In this document: piece by piece, positions 33,870 through 45,154 of the stretch
Numbering within the stretch: position 1 is the first letter of the stretch
How the letters are laid out: every line of letters starts with the position of its first letter
DNA from: Lucinisca nassula
Taxonomy: Eukaryota; Mollusca; Bivalvia; Lucinida; Lucinidae
Assembly: GCA_963580285.1 (NCBI GenBank)
Contig: OY757026.1
Span: 80,641,817 to 80,705,816, forward strand
Reading direction: 5' to 3'
Length of the DNA: 64,000 nucleotides
Made by a program: the position numbers and the translations under genes
The notes under the pieces: generated by a model
What the model was told of the DNA's origin: nothing
The model's database searches: none
The model's input: only the letters and a program-made list of their open reading frames with translations

Positions 33870-35470
33870 ACAAATGGGAGATATCTATAATTTTACTCTA
33901 GGTATCTATAAATCAAATTATAATTAACATTATTATCAATATTTTGGTATCATAAAATGTAATCATTGATATGTAATATATATTTCTTGATGTCTATAAA
34001 TTTGTTCAATGATATCCATTATTCCTTTACATATAACGATATCTAAAATCCAATTATAGATACCATTTAAAGGCTGGATAATAGATATCACAGATTTGAA
34101 TAATGAATATCAAAAAATATATTATGGATATCAATAAATGTAATTATTGATATCCTGATATGTTCATCCATATTTGATATCTATATATTGAAAAAAAAGA
34201 TATCTATAACTTGAATTATAGATATCCCTTAACTCATTATGGATAAAATGAAATAAATAATACATATCTAATATAATTTATAGATATATAATAATATTTG
34301 TTGATATCCTATATTTTTATTACAGACATCTATATATCAATTTGTAGATATTTATAAATCAAATTATAGATATCTATAAATCAAATTATAGACATTTATA
34401 ATTAAAATTATTGATATTGGATATTTATTATTTATTTCATGATATCTATAATATGTAAAGGGTTATCAATAATTCCAATTGTAGATATCTTTTACTTGAT
34501 ATATAGATACCAAAGATTGAAGAGCATTTGAGGATAACAATATTTTCATTTATTGATGTCAATAATGTATTTTATGATATCCATTATTGAAAATTGTGAT
34601 ATCCATAATTCAGCCTTTTAAATGATTTCTATAATTTGTTTTTTTGATATTTATATATGCAAAGAAATAATTGATATCATAAAGCAAATATATTAATATC
34701 AAGAAATATATATAACATATCTTGGATTTCATTTTATGATATAAAAAAATACAGATAATTATAGATATCAATAATGTTAATTGTACATATCTGTAATTTG
34801 TTTTAATGATATTTATAATTTGATTTATAGATATCTGTAATTAAATATAGGATATCAATAATTATTATTAACTATCTATAAATAATATTAGATATCTATT
34901 ATTTATTTTATGATATTTGAAATATGTTTAAGGATATCTATAATTCAAATTATAGATATTTATTATTCTATATATAGATAGCAAATATAGAAGAACATTT
35001 TAGGATATCATAAATATCATTTATTGATATCCATAAAATATTTTCTGACATTCATATCTAAAAATAATATTAGATATCTATTATATATTTTATGATATCT
35101 AAAATATGTTAAGACATATCTATAATTCAGTTATAGATATCTTTTATTCGATATATAGATATCAAATATTGAAGAACATTTTAGGATATCGATAATTACA
35201 TTTATTGATATCGAAAATATATTTTCTGCTATCAATTACTGAAAATTGTGATATCTATAATTCAGCCTTTGAAATGATAACTATAATTGGATTTTTTTTT
35301 TTGGATATCTATATATGCAATGGAATAATTGATATCATAAAATAAATTTATAGATATCAAGAAATATATTTTACATATCATTGGTTACCTTTCTTATGAT
35401 ATCAAAAATATCGATAATTACAGATATAAAAAATGTTACTCTTAGTTATCTATAATTTGACTAAAAGATA
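33870..35470. repeat. AT-rich array built on TAGATATCTATAA / TTATTGATATC words
   Basis: Dozens of GATATC and AGATATCT palindromes separated by A/T-rich spacers, often within the palindrome ATAGATATCTAT. There is no meaningful open frame. Unit length is irregular here, unlike the 21-bp array to the right. Confidence 0.85.
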
Positions 35471-35476
35471 TCTTGG

Positions 35477-35760
35477 TAGGTCAGTCAGATGCAGGTCTGA
35501 CTGGTGATCAGAAGGACACGTGTTCGATTCCTGTTGGAGTCGGCAACATTCCTTCCTATCTTTTCTATTTTCATTTTCTCCCTTCTGCTGATTCAAGAAG
35601 GGCAGTTGTCAGTTTCTGTGAAAGAATGTGCACTGTATTAGTTAACCGCTAACGTATAAGCTTGCCCAGGAAAAGTGTGGATAAGTTAACTGACCGATTC
35701 AAAAATGTCCTAAATGGGGATGCCTGGGCCTTTAAACTCCAATACAAGCAAATAACTAAA
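35477..35760 (+). mobile_element. SINE G, longer copy
   Basis: TCTGACTGGTGATCAGAAGG, then box B-like GTGTTCGATTCCTGTTGG, then GGGCAGTTGTCAGTTTCTGT, ending TTTAAACTCCAATACAAGCAAAT. It shares head and tail with 13,562; a fragment of its middle (CGTTGTCAGTTTCTAAAAGACG) lies near 19,451. It separates the two GATATC arrays. Confidence 0.7.
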
Positions 35761-35889
35761 TCTTGAAATTCAATTAAATAGTAAAACAGCACCTCATAAA
35801 TGAAGGTAGGTAAGTATTTGTTGAAGGATACTTTGTTTGTCGCAAAGAGCTTATGAATGCAACGTTGCTACACAATGGCAAGCCATTTT

Positions 35890-36470
35890 ACTATTTATTA
35901 TGGAATGTAGATATCTTATTTATTATATAAGATATCTTATTTATTATATAAGATATCTCATATAGGATATAAGATACCTTATATCCTAAAGTAGATATCT
36001 TATATCCTATATGATATATCTTATTTAATTCAGCAATGCAGATATCTGATATGATATATAAGTTATCTTATATCTTAAATAAGATATATAACATAGATAT
36101 CTTATATAAATAAGATATCTGATTGTCTTAATTACTAAAACATATAAGATATCTTATATGCTATATAAGATATCTAATATACTAAATAAGATATCTAATA
36201 TAGCATATAAGATATCTTATATAACATATCAGATATCTTATATATTATATAAGATATCTTATTTATATTGGTATATTAGATATCTTAATTGGTATATCAG
36301 ATATCTTATTCAACATATAAGATATCTTATAAAGCGTATAAGATATCTTATTTAACATATGATATATAAAGCATAAAAGATATCTTATTTAACTTATGAT
36401 ATCTTATATACGTTTGATAAATAAGATATCTTAATCAACATATAAGACATCTATGTAAATTCGAAAGAAA
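35890..36470. repeat. 21-bp GATATC palindromic array, left block
   Basis: Units near ATATAAGATATCTTATATAA. Successive GATATC sites fall at 36,190, 36,211, 36,232 and 36,253, exactly 21 bp apart. Each unit is nearly self-complementary, so cruciform formation is possible. The open frame (repeating IRYLI / KISYI) is an artefact. Confidence 0.9.
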
Positions 36471-37145
36471 TAACAAATAATAGTCGCTCCCTCTCGTACC
36501 TATATGCACAAAAGACTGCTACACAGACAGAGAACTGGAGAAAATTGATTATAAATGCATTCTTGAAGTGTGGGTTTCCCAAACAGGTGCGATACATCTT
36601 TTTTTTTTTTTTTTTTTTTAAGGGAGAGAGAGAGAGAGAGGGGGAGAGAGAGATATATAGATAATAAATCCAGCTTGCTTTTGTTTGAATAATTTAATAA
36701 TCCTCCCTTACAAAAATTCTTCAGATAGTAGAAGTCTTAATTGAACTTCAAACTCTGAGTTATGCCAAGCGCTGCTCGCTGCATGTATTTTGAAAAAAAA
36801 AAGAAAAGCCTCTCACCAGACTGTGCATATATTCAGCATGGTTTCTGCCTCTACTTTTCGCATAATTAGTTCAATATTTCTTTGCCCCTTTTATCCCTTT
36901 TTGCCAAATGGAATCATCCTCCTTATATATAGCAGGAGTCCATTTTGAATATTAGGTATGACAGGTTGTGTAATCTGAAAATTGTTGAACGTTTTGCAAA
37001 TAGTGTAGGCCCTGATCTGATCTGGGCCTGCACTGTTTGCAAGGGGTTCTGGCACAAAATGGGTAATGGAATGTTAGGCATAAATGGGGGTAGTCATTTC
37101 CAGATATGCTTTTGGCAGTTTGGGGTAGACTTCATTATGTTTTTT
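36470..37145. other. Interval between GATATC arrays
   Basis: Holds a poly-T and (GA)n tract (36,600-36,655) and a short imperfect palindrome GCAAATAGTGTAGGCC ... GGGCCTGCACTGTTTGC near 36,996-37,040. The latter also occurs near 60,283-60,335. No gene recognised. Confidence 0.6.
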
Positions 37146-37147
37146 GG

Positions 37148-37900
37148 TAAAATATATTAGATATCTTATTTGTCAAATAAGATATCTTATATATTTAGGT
37201 AAATAAGATATCTTATATATTATATAAGATATCTTATATGTTGTATAAGATATCTAATATATCAAATAAGATATCTGATATAGGATTTAAGATATCTTAT
37301 TCACTGGAATATATAAGATATCTGATATGCTAAATAAGATATCTAATATACCAAATAAGATATCTAATATAACATATAAGATATCTTATATAATATATCA
37401 GATATCTTATGTATCATATAAGATATCCTATTTTCATCTTTAAATAATATATCTTGTATAATAAATAAGATCTTATATAATAAATAAGATATCTTATACA
37501 ATATATAAGATATCTGATATGCTACAAAAGATATCTCATATGCTATATTAGCTATCTTATTTAGTAAATAAGCTATCTTATACATTTTGTAAATAAGATA
37601 TCTTATATCCTTTACTAGATATCTCATATCCTATATAAGATATCTAATATAATAAATAAGATATCTAATAAAGCATACACGATATCTTATATGACATATC
37701 AGATATCTTATATATAAAGATATCTTATATATTATATAAGATATCTTATATGCTATATAAGATATCTTATATAATAAATAAGATATAAAGATGTCTCATA
37801 TATTATATAAGATATCTTACATGCTATATAAGATATCTTATATAATAATTAAGATATCTAATATATATCTTCTATGATAAATTAGATATCTACATTCCAT
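37148..37900. repeat. 21-bp GATATC palindromic array, right block
   Basis: Same AAGATATCTTATAT units as 35,890-36,470 with occasional longer spacers. The unit is palindromic, so strand cannot be assigned. Confidence 0.9.
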
Positions 37901-37943
37901 AATAAATAGTAAAAAGGCTTGCCATACTTCCCAGTCACCACGG

Positions 37944-38242
37944 CAGCCCCCGCCCATACGGGCTTGAAGAAATATATGGGCTGCATGATGCTTCCAGGCA
38001 GAGCTGAATCCGGCCCGCACACTAGTACTGGTAAACCACTTAGAGGATCTAAGCCTGTCCAGGAACCGCAGTACGAGGCGGACTGTCCATGCTAATAAAC
38101 CCTATTGGTTTCATTGGGTGACACGACTTGAGATGTCATTTCATCTCAATGTCGACTAAAAGTCCAACAAAATTGAAAGCAACGTCTCCAAAATTACCTT
38201 TACAGTGTTGACTGGGACGTTAAACCTCAAATAAAACAAAAA
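37944..38242 (+). mobile_element. SINE A, complete copy with 13-bp TSD
   Basis: Runs from the GCCCCCGCCCATACGGGCTT head through GAAGAAATATATGGGCTGCA and GGATCTAAGCCTGTCCAGGA to GACGTTAAACCTCAAATAAA and an ACAAAAA tail. CCAGTCACCACGG is duplicated at 37,931-37,943 and 38,243-38,255. The ~300-bp length, A/CAAA tail and TSDs support a SINE, although the head is not a clear tRNA. Confidence 0.87.
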
Positions 38243-38254
38243 CCAGTCACCACG

Positions 38255-38645
38255 GAGCTTCCCAGTCACATTTGCCGCACTAGTACCATGACGAATTTAT
38301 GGACAATTTTCTCTCCAGCGGACAATTCAATTGACAGAGGATGTATAAATACAAATTATGGCCCCAATTATACCATATGCAAGAATTAACATATGACACA
38401 ATCTTATTCTAGCGTGTGAGGATTCTGATAATTAATTATTACCCAAATATTTTCATGTGAACAAATTACTCGGTGTCAATAAAGGCCGTAAGTAAATCGA
38501 AAGTAGGAAATCAGGCCGGAAATGCAAAACGTGGAGCCAGCACTCCAGTCGGCGCATGCGTATTGCATGGTGACTTGCATGGTTACTGATTTCAATAACC
38601 ATCTCCGTACATACCTCAATACCGACAATACCCGTCTTAATGATT
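38255..38645. other. No feature recognised
   Basis: Unique-looking AT-rich sequence between SINE A and the terminal repeats of the element at 38,649. I see no coding frame, RNA or repeat similarity. Confidence 0.5.
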
Positions 38646-38873
38646 TATGGACATCTCGGCCCCTGAAAAACTCGGCCCCTGACAAACTCGGCCCCTAACA
38701 AACTCGGCCCCAGACAAACTCGGCCCCCATTCAACACTGTACCTAAAAACTCAGTCCCTAGCAGCATTTAGGTACTAAAATACTATGTTTTTGTTTCCGA
38801 GAATCAATTTCGAAGGTGGATAGGTAGTTTCACAGAAAGTTTGAGCATATATATCGTTTTTAATACTTACCTT

Positions 38874-39176
38874 CGGTCCCCACCCATTGGGGTTTTAAGA
38901 AATAAATGGGCTGCATGATGCTTCCACGCAAAGCTAAATCCGACCGCACTCGAGTAGTGGTTAACTGCTTAGAGGATCTAAGCCGGCCCAGGCAAAGGGG
39001 TGCGAGTCGGACCGTCCATGATTAAACACCCTTTTGGTTTTATACGGTGGCAGGGCTTGATATGTCATTTCATCTCAATGTCGGGCAGAAGTCCCACAAA
39101 ATTAGAAGCAACGCCTCAAAAATGACCTTTATAGTGTTGACGGGGACGTTAAACCTCAAATCAAACAAACAAACAA
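38874..39176 (+). mobile_element. SINE A copy with 12-bp TSD
   Basis: CACCCATTGGGGTTTTAAGA, GGCTGCATGATGCTTCCACG, and tail GGACGTTAAACCTCAAATCA + AACAAACAAACAAA. AATACTTACCTT (38,862-38,873) and AATACTAACCTT (39,177-39,188) flank it with one mismatch. Confidence 0.85.
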
Positions 39177-39434
39177 AATACTAACCTTATCCATGATAAA
39201 AGATCGCGAAAACCGATGCTGTAATTGGGACGGTGTTGGAATTGAGTGTGACATAACGAAAACATGCCTATATAATTTTGACCACCTGTAAAGACACTTT
39301 TATATAGTCAAACTGGGGTTTACTCTTGTAAGAACCTAATGGTTTTGCAAAGGCATGTCTTCGTAATGGTGAAAAAGATGTGTGATTTGGGAAAGGCGAG
39401 TATGAGGCTAACCAGCCGTTGTGCAATTCCGCTT

Positions 39435-39677
39435 TTATTTCATTTGGAACGGTCGGTCTTTTAGGATGAGCTGTTTTATGTGCTCATCCCATCTGAGTGC
39501 TTTATCAAGGATCATTCCCAGAAAGATTACATTGTTCACAAATTCAAGTTTTTTTTTTGCCAAATAGTTTGAGATAGAATATCGGGGTGTTGATATTTCT
39601 TCTACGCCTAAAGAGTGAGTGACAGTGGACCCAGAGCAGCGTGTCATAACTGGTCCAATCAACGGTATTAGGTTCAT
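39435..39677 (-). pseudogene. LINE reverse-transcriptase fragment (thumb region)
   Basis: The minus-strand frame includes KLEFVNNVIFLGMILDKALR, WDEHIKQL. This is the fLGv.lD..L.w..Hi pattern that follows the catalytic palm in non-LTR retrotransposon RTs. The rest of the enzyme is absent. Clade cannot be assigned from this fragment. Confidence 0.55.
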
Positions 39678-39815
39678 TTAACTCATGGCTAATTTTGTGA
39701 GATGGGTTACTCATAATTTCATCACAATCAGTTCAAAAAGTAATTAGACATATGTACATTAAAAATATGTGTAATAGTTTGATTATAAGTCAATTCCAAC
39801 ATTAATATATACATA

Positions 39816-40970
39816 CAGTCGACTCTCGTTATCTCGAACCTCACGGGACCGGATAAAAAGTTCGAGTTATCCGTAGTACGAGATAACCAAAGTGTGACGT
39901 CACATGTATGTCAGAACACATTGTTTGCCGTGATATGCTTGGTATTCTTGGTAATTCTTACATAAACGGTTTACTGAGTTTTTAAAACTTGTTTATGAAA
40001 GTGCTGGAGCTTGTCAGAGTATAGCGTTTATGAACAAATAAATAAATAAATAAAACTGATAGATTTCTCACGTATTTTGTTGTCTTTTAAATTCCTACAA
40101 ATCTGGGTTTCCAAATACGCTAAATATAGTTAGATACTAAACAGAATAGTTCCCGCTTGTGAATGCAACGCTTATATTACTTTAGAGAGTACATGCTATA
40201 TAAGTCATACAGTAGCATGACTCATCTCCCCTCTAACTGATTAACAATCACTATGGCAAACAGTTTAGGTCCTGCCGCGAAAGCTCGTTATGAGCCATCC
40301 CTTTTGGATCTACACTGTTTATACATGGATTTGTATGGGTTAAGAAACAGACGGGTTAACAACGATACACGTGAATTGTTCCGAACAACTGCGTTTTTAA
40401 CACGCCCAGATTATCACAACTTTTGTCACTTTCTTTGACATTTCTGCAAGTAAGACAACGCCGCCTTTTATCACAGAAACCTTGCAAATCATTGACACGA
40501 GACGGTGTAAGATTAAAGGTTGAGCACCGTGTGTCAGTCTTTATCACGCGCACATGATTTTCTTAGTAGCCGAAAAGGTATTGTGTGTACTAATTTTAAT
40601 TGCAAACGCACCTGGACAAATTGGATAATTAACAGCATTGTGAATATTGATGAATTGTTTTCTAAAGGCCTATTACAAAATTGAAGGACCGGAAGCATGT
40701 TTTTTTTTTTTTTTGTTTTTGTTTTTTTTTTTTTTTTTTCGTTACGTCAAGAATCCCGGTTCGAGATACGCAGTAGTAAAAACAGTGAAAAATACATTCA
40801 GGGACTGAAAATGATGGGCGAGATAGCCGAAGTGTCGACTTAAAAGTAGTTCGACACATGCGAAGTTGAAATACAATAAATATATAGGGAAAATGTACGG
40901 GACTTTGGAATCGGTTCGACATAAGCGATAGGGTCGAGATAAGCGGGGTCGAGATAACGAGAGTCAACTG
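39816..40970. mobile_element. Pogo-like non-autonomous DNA transposon with TA TSD
   Basis: The left end CAGTCGACTCTCGTTATCTC is mirrored at the right by GAGATAACGAGAGTCAACTG, with TA on both outer sides (39,814-39,815 and 40,971-40,972). CAGT-starting TIRs with TA duplication fit the pogo/Tigger branch of Tc1/mariner. The interior has a 61-codon open frame at 40,253-40,438 of unknown meaning and a long poly-T at 40,700-40,739. No DDE motif is seen, so mobility would depend on another copy. Confidence 0.75.
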
Positions 40971-41079
40971 TATTCTAATTTTGGGGGTCGAGTTTGTCAG
41001 GGGCCGAGTTTGTAGGGGCCGAGTTGGCTAGGGGCCGAGTTTGTCAGGGGCCGAGTTTGTTAGGGGCCGAGATGTCCTG

Positions 41080-41508
41080 TCACCGTCTAAATCCGTATCC
41101 TTTTTGGTTTTGCATTATTTGCTGGCTCCCGGCTTACCCTTTGTCGGTGTTGGGGGGGGGGGGGGCGGGGCGGGTGGCCGGACCCCCTGAAAGGTCGGGG
41201 GGTTGGTTATCTGGTTGCCCGTTATCCCGGCACTGGGGGGCCGTGGAGTGATGCGGATAAGGTCAATATGTGTGCAGGCTTGCTCTGAGTGTGTGGAATC
41301 ACCGTGATATGGAATTCTCCGGTCGGTACCGTGTCTTAGCTATTAGACACGGCGGAGACTTCCGAATATATTGTCGAAAATTAACTGAATTTTGATTGTT
41401 TTTTTTTATTCTTGTTGGTATTCTCTGCCTTCTATGGGCGTATTTCATGTATTCAATGTTATGATATGTGATTTGCAAATAAAGTTGAGTTGAGTTGAGT
41501 TGAGGTCA
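41080..41508 (+). mobile_element. LINE-like 3' end with (GTTGA)n tail
   Basis: A G-rich stretch near 41,150, the stem-loop CCGTGTCTTAGCTATTAGACACGG at 41,325-41,348, then AATAAA at 41,479 directly followed by GTTGAGTTGAGTTGAGTTGAG. A polyadenylation-type signal abutting a pentanucleotide tail is typical of non-LTR 3' ends. No coding part is retained, so family is unknown. Confidence 0.5.
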
Positions 41509-41605
41509 TGTCGCTTCATGTTTGTGTTTCTTTCCCTTTGGTGTCTTTGATGGGTGGAGTAAGTTAATTGTATCGATTCCTGATCTTTGTTTTACTTCTA
41601 CTTTG
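41508..41605 (+). repeat. Repeat C terminal fragment
   Basis: GTCGCTTCATGTTTGTGTTT, CTTTCCCTTTGGTGTCTTTG and TGTTTTACTTCTACTTTG match one end of repeat C. Confidence 0.85.
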
Positions 41606-41639
41606 TTTACTGGTGATTCCTTCACCAGGACGGTAACGG

Positions 41640-41765
41640 GACAACTCGGCCCCTAACAAACTCGGCCCCTAATCATCTCGGCCAATACAAACTCGACCCC
41701 TGACAAATAAAAATCAAAAATGAGTTCCTTTAAGAGCAATGAAAACATTCATAAGAAAGAAGACA
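41640..41765 (+). repeat. CTCGGCCCCT minisatellite and truncated hammerhead-element end
   Basis: Four CTCGGCCCC-type units (41,645-41,700) are followed directly by AATAAAAATCAAAAATGAGT and CCTTTAAGAGCAATGAAAAC, the same end as element D at 49,281 and 54,500. The ribozyme part is missing here. Confidence 0.75.
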
Positions 41766-41794
41766 CTTTCCTTCTTTCTTTCTACTTATACTGC

Positions 41795-42058
41795 GATCGG
41801 TCACATTTGGCCATTACTTGCAGGTGTACATTAAATACACTCCAGGTTTGCAGGGTTGAAAGCCTACACTATCATCATGTAATTACGGTAGGGTGGGGAT
41901 CTTTAACCTGCACAGGAGATGACTCTTCCTGCACAGGGGGCCTCCGGTTAACGTCCCGATCCGAAGGACGGTGCACATTTTGGCATTCATCCCTGCAAAT
42001 GATGCTCGGCCACCGAAATAATCACCGCCACCGGGGATCGAACCGGGGGCTCTAGCTG
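41795..42058 (-). mobile_element. SINE E copy
   Basis: The reverse complement starts with a GATCGAACC-containing box B and contains CCACCGAAATAATCACC-type head sequence, then CCGTCCTTCGGATCGGGACG, CCTGTGCAGGTTAAAGATCC, CCCTACCGTAATTACATGAT and a GGAGTGTATTTAATGTACAC end. It matches the copy at 51,269 over most of its length. Confidence 0.8.
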
Positions 42059-42258
42059 TCAGTACACTGATAATTAAAAACTCGGATTCGGAATTGTTAT
42101 TTTCATTCAGAAGAGCCTTGTGTTATCAGTTTGTCAGCGAGTGTGGACTGTCCGTACAGCTGACAGACGGCTGGTAACCGAGTGTTGTCAGATAGTTGAG
42201 TGAGCAGAGCGCTTGATCTTGTATTATTGTTTGACTCAAAGTTGCCCAGTATACTAAA

Positions 42259-42426
42259 ATGAAGGTCTCCCTGCTTCCCATGGTCTTAATTCTTTGGTTC
42301 ACCCTTTGGAAATTAAGTAACAGAACGCAACCGGATGATGGAAATAAGGCGTGCAGGATTGCAAAAGAGCAACACTGCGATAAAACTTCTCAGTACTTGG
42401 CTGTAACTAGGAATGGAATAGAATAG
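42259..42426 (+). CDS. Putative first exon of a secreted cysteine-containing protein, interrupted by a LINE
   Basis: An ATG in good context (actaaaATGa) opens a 55-codon frame. It starts MKVSLLPMVLILWFTLWKLS, a basic n-region plus hydrophobic core that fits a signal peptide, followed by a polar stretch with two cysteines (KACRIAKEQHCDK). The last few codons fall in the (GAATA)n tail of the minus-strand LINE that ends at 42,413, so the original exon continued differently. GCTGTAACT near 42,401 could be a weak splice donor. The upstream 42,060-42,258 is not repeat-like and could be 5' UTR. No family recognised. It is the only stretch here that looks like cellular coding sequence, but it is short and could be chance. 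Confidence 0.3.
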   Translation: MKVSLLPMVLILWFTLWKLSNRTQPDDGNKACRIAKEQHCDKTSQYLAVTRNGIE

Positions 42427-42599
42427 AATAGAATAGAATAGAATAATCTTTATTGCACGGATATACCCATAATTTGGGTTATAGGCATATCAATGGCATA
42501 TGGCAACAAACAAATGATGAACAATACCCATCCCCTTCGAACCGCACACATCCACACACAATACTAACGCACATGCATGATAAAATCATCATCAGTGAC

Positions 42600-43900
42600 G
42601 GAATACACAGTCAATGGTTTGGAGTTTGAGATTAAAAATCATTTTTAAAAAATCATGTAATACAGCATTCTTTTATGAATTTACCGATAGCTGTAATAAC
42701 ATTTTTGTTATAATTTATCATTAGCTCAAAGAATGTTTTAGACGGATCAAGACTTAACAAAATGTTTAAATCTTTTAAAGAGTCATAAAGTGTTTTCCTT
42801 TGGTCTTCATACTTTTGACATTGGCACAGAAAGTGAACTTCGTCTTCAACATGGTTACATACAGTGCATTATCTTTCATCTGGACGTTCACCCAAATATC
42901 TACCACGTTCAATTCTAAGCCTGTGAGCGCTGACTCTAAAAGAAGATAAACCCTTTCTAATAGTTTTATCATAAATATCATCAAGATAAGACTCAAAACA
43001 GAAATTCATTTTCAAAACTTTATATGTACGTAACTTTTTCATTGTCTCAGAATTTAACATTTGCTTTTTCCAAAATGTCACAAATCTTTCTTTAAAGTAG
43101 AAGTAAAACAAAGATCAGGAATCGATACAATTAACTTAGTCCACCCATCAAAGACACCAATGGGAAAGAAACACAAACATTAAGCGACCAGACCATAATG
43201 GAAAACTAAACAAGGGAAGGCCATAAGGACAGTTACTTTCCCACAAAATGGCCATATGGCCATCCAAAATAAAAAGACACAAGTGATACACAGAGTAAGT
43301 AACAAACAACAACATAAATAAATCGCCACAGAAGAACCGCCTTGGAACGGTCAGTGGAAAGATTTCTTCTGGGGGCTTAAATCGATTTTACGTGGCCACA
43401 ATCCTCGCCCTTACTTCCGTCGCGATTTAGACAAATAATTTGTTCAGTCCGCATGAATGTCTCCTAACTCATCAGTGCAACATCTCCGTGAACACAAATA
43501 ATCAAAGAACCACAGAGGTGAGACAACGGTGAGGACTCGACAGCAAGAAACCACTGAAATGCTGGAGCAAAAGAAAACCAACAGTTAGACTTGAAGTTTG
43601 TTTTTATTGCCGTGTGAATCAAATGTACAATGGTTATTCGAAACAAGTTAGAAGCCTAGGTCTTGTAGTACATTTCTGACAAATTGAATCCAAAGAAATT
43701 TATCATTTGTACTATTTAGTTGTTCTAAATATGCTTTCGCTATCAATGATTCGCTACTAGATTGAATTGTATGCATCCGAAAATTAAGACAACTTGTAAT
43801 ACTTGAACTTATTAACGGAAACTTGCCAAGTTCACTAAATACGGCAAAATTACAAGCCTTGGAATGAACTCCAGAACATACTTGCAAAAGCGTGTATGTA
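42600..43900 (-). pseudogene. LINE 2 RT C-terminal region, split by repeat C
   Basis: The first piece (43,600-43,890) has the conserved ...SKACNFAVFSELGKFPL motif, then a frameshift and ITIVHLIHTAIKTNFK. After repeat C the frame resumes ERFVTFWKKQ and continues through FRVSAHRLRIERGRYLGERP to a zinc-finger-like C-x2-C...H-x3-C block (CTVCNHVEDEVHFLCQC). Such a block near the C-terminus is usual in this LINE group. The frame then runs to about 42,640. Confidence 0.8.
43097..43595 (-). repeat. Repeat C inserted into LINE 2
   Basis: Starts AAAGTAGAAGTAAAACAAAG and ends CAAAAGAAAACCAACAGTTAGACT. Removing it rejoins LINE codons NFK and ERF, so the insertion is clean to within a few bases and younger than LINE 2. 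Confidence 0.88.
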
Positions 43901-44067
43901 TTTTATCATATTCGGAATAACTCTTAAATGACAACTCAAATAAGTAATCTAGGGTTTTCCCTTTGTAACCTGGTATATAAGCTGTCCAAATTTCACTTCC
44001 ATACAGTGCTATAGGTTTTATAAGAGTGTCATAGATGTGTAGAACAGCAGAAGGTTTTAACCCTTTA

Positions 44068-44607
44068 TCAAAAATGCTTTGTTTTTATAGAAAACAAAGC
44101 CCTATTTGCTTTCAGAATCAAGTGTTTTTCTGCCACTGAGAATTTGGTAGAACTTGAGAAAGGGACACCAAGATACTTATATTGAGTTGCATACTCCATT
44201 TCCTCACCTCCTATATTAAACCTAAATTTATCTTTTGAAGCATGACCAGTTTTAGAAAATGCCATAATTTTAGATTTTTCTATATTAACAGCAAGTCCCC
44301 AATTTCTACAAAATTCATATACTTTGTCAATATTTCTTTGCATACCGGCTTCTGAGGTTGCGAACAAAACCAAATCATCGACATATAACAAATGACTTAT
44401 TCTAGTGTCATGTAAAATGAGCACATCATTAACACACATCTCATCACCAATATCATTTATAAATATATTGAATAATAATGGGCTAAGAACATTACTCTGA
44501 TGACCACCTTGCTTGATCATAATTGGCCCTGTCAGTGAGTTCTTGCATTTAACACGTGAAATAGAACCTCGATACAGGGATTTTGTAAGTTCATAAGTTT
44601 TTTCCAT
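44068..44607 (-). pseudogene. LINE 2 reverse transcriptase, catalytic half
   Basis: Encodes GGHQSNVLSPLLFNIFINDI (RT block 4, with H-Q-S in place of the usual R-Q-G) and ISHLLYVDDLVLFATS with the YVDD catalytic pair, then the thumb-side FRFNIGGEEMEYATQYKYLG. It overlaps the preceding piece in another frame at 44,591-44,607, showing a frameshift. It would reverse-transcribe the element RNA at the nicked target if intact. Confidence 0.88.
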
Positions 44608-45154
44608 TTATTCCAGCTCTTTGTAACTTTTTTAACATACCGTCATGCCAAACAGTGTCAAATGCTTTCTTGAGGTCGATAAAACATGAATATAATTTAT
44701 TACATTTACCATTCCTACAACAATATTTGTCAACTAATGTTTTGAGAATAAATGATTGATCAGATGTTCGAAAATTCGTACGAAAACCTGCTTGTTCTTT
44801 TGCCAGAAATGATGTATTTTCTACATAGTTGGAGATTCTGTTGTTAAAGGCATGGCAAAACAATTTCCCTAAGCAGCTGTTTAGAGTGATACCTCGATAA
44901 TTGTTTGGGTCTGAGCAATTGCCTTGTTTGTGAATTGGAACTATAATTCCTTCAGTCCAAGAAACTTGAAAATATCCCATTTTTAAAAGCTTATTGAAGA
45001 CTTTGACAATTGTCTGCTTCATAAGTGGGGCAGCCGATTTGATCATTTCATTCTTTATCATATCATATGTACTTGCTTTGTTGTTTTTCATTTTATGGCA
45101 TGCATCGATTACTTCCTTTTCAGTTATTTCATAATTCTTGGTGAGATTTTTCAT
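44591..45154 (-). pseudogene. LINE 2 reverse transcriptase, N-terminal half
   Basis: Contains the fingers motif NKASTYDMIKNEMIKSA, then IIVPIHKQGN..DPNNYRGITL and the first catalytic Asp in CFIDLKKAFDTVWHDGML. Frame breaks on both sides. Confidence 0.88.

Larger units (their letters stand above)
38649..41077. mobile_element. Putative TIR element with ACTCGGCCCCTGACAA sub-repeats at both ends
   Basis: The left end starts GGACATCTCGGCCCCTGA and continues with about five CTCGGCCCC repeats of ~16-17 bp. The right end is the inverse (AGGGGCCGAGATGTCC at 41,062-41,077) with six repeats. The TIRs are therefore ~95 bp and internally tandem. Between them lie a SINE A, a LINE fragment and a pogo element, all probably later insertions. 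I see no transposase of its own and no clear TSD. Superfamily unknown. Confidence 0.55.

Noticed and set aside
36158..37627. Repeating KISYILY / IRYLI frames that look like hydrophobic proteins
   Set aside because: Palindromic 21-bp GATATC array translated in frame; identical on both strands.
40253..40438. 61-codon frame inside the pogo-like element as a transposase remnant
   Set aside because: No DDE motif, HTH or CENP-B-like feature visible; a frame this long can occur by chance.
41325..41348. Bacterial-type rho-independent terminator (CCGTGTCT..AGACACGG hairpin)
   Set aside because: A good stem-loop, but the context is a eukaryotic LINE-like 3' end with AATAAA and a pentanucleotide tail, so bacterial termination is irrelevant.
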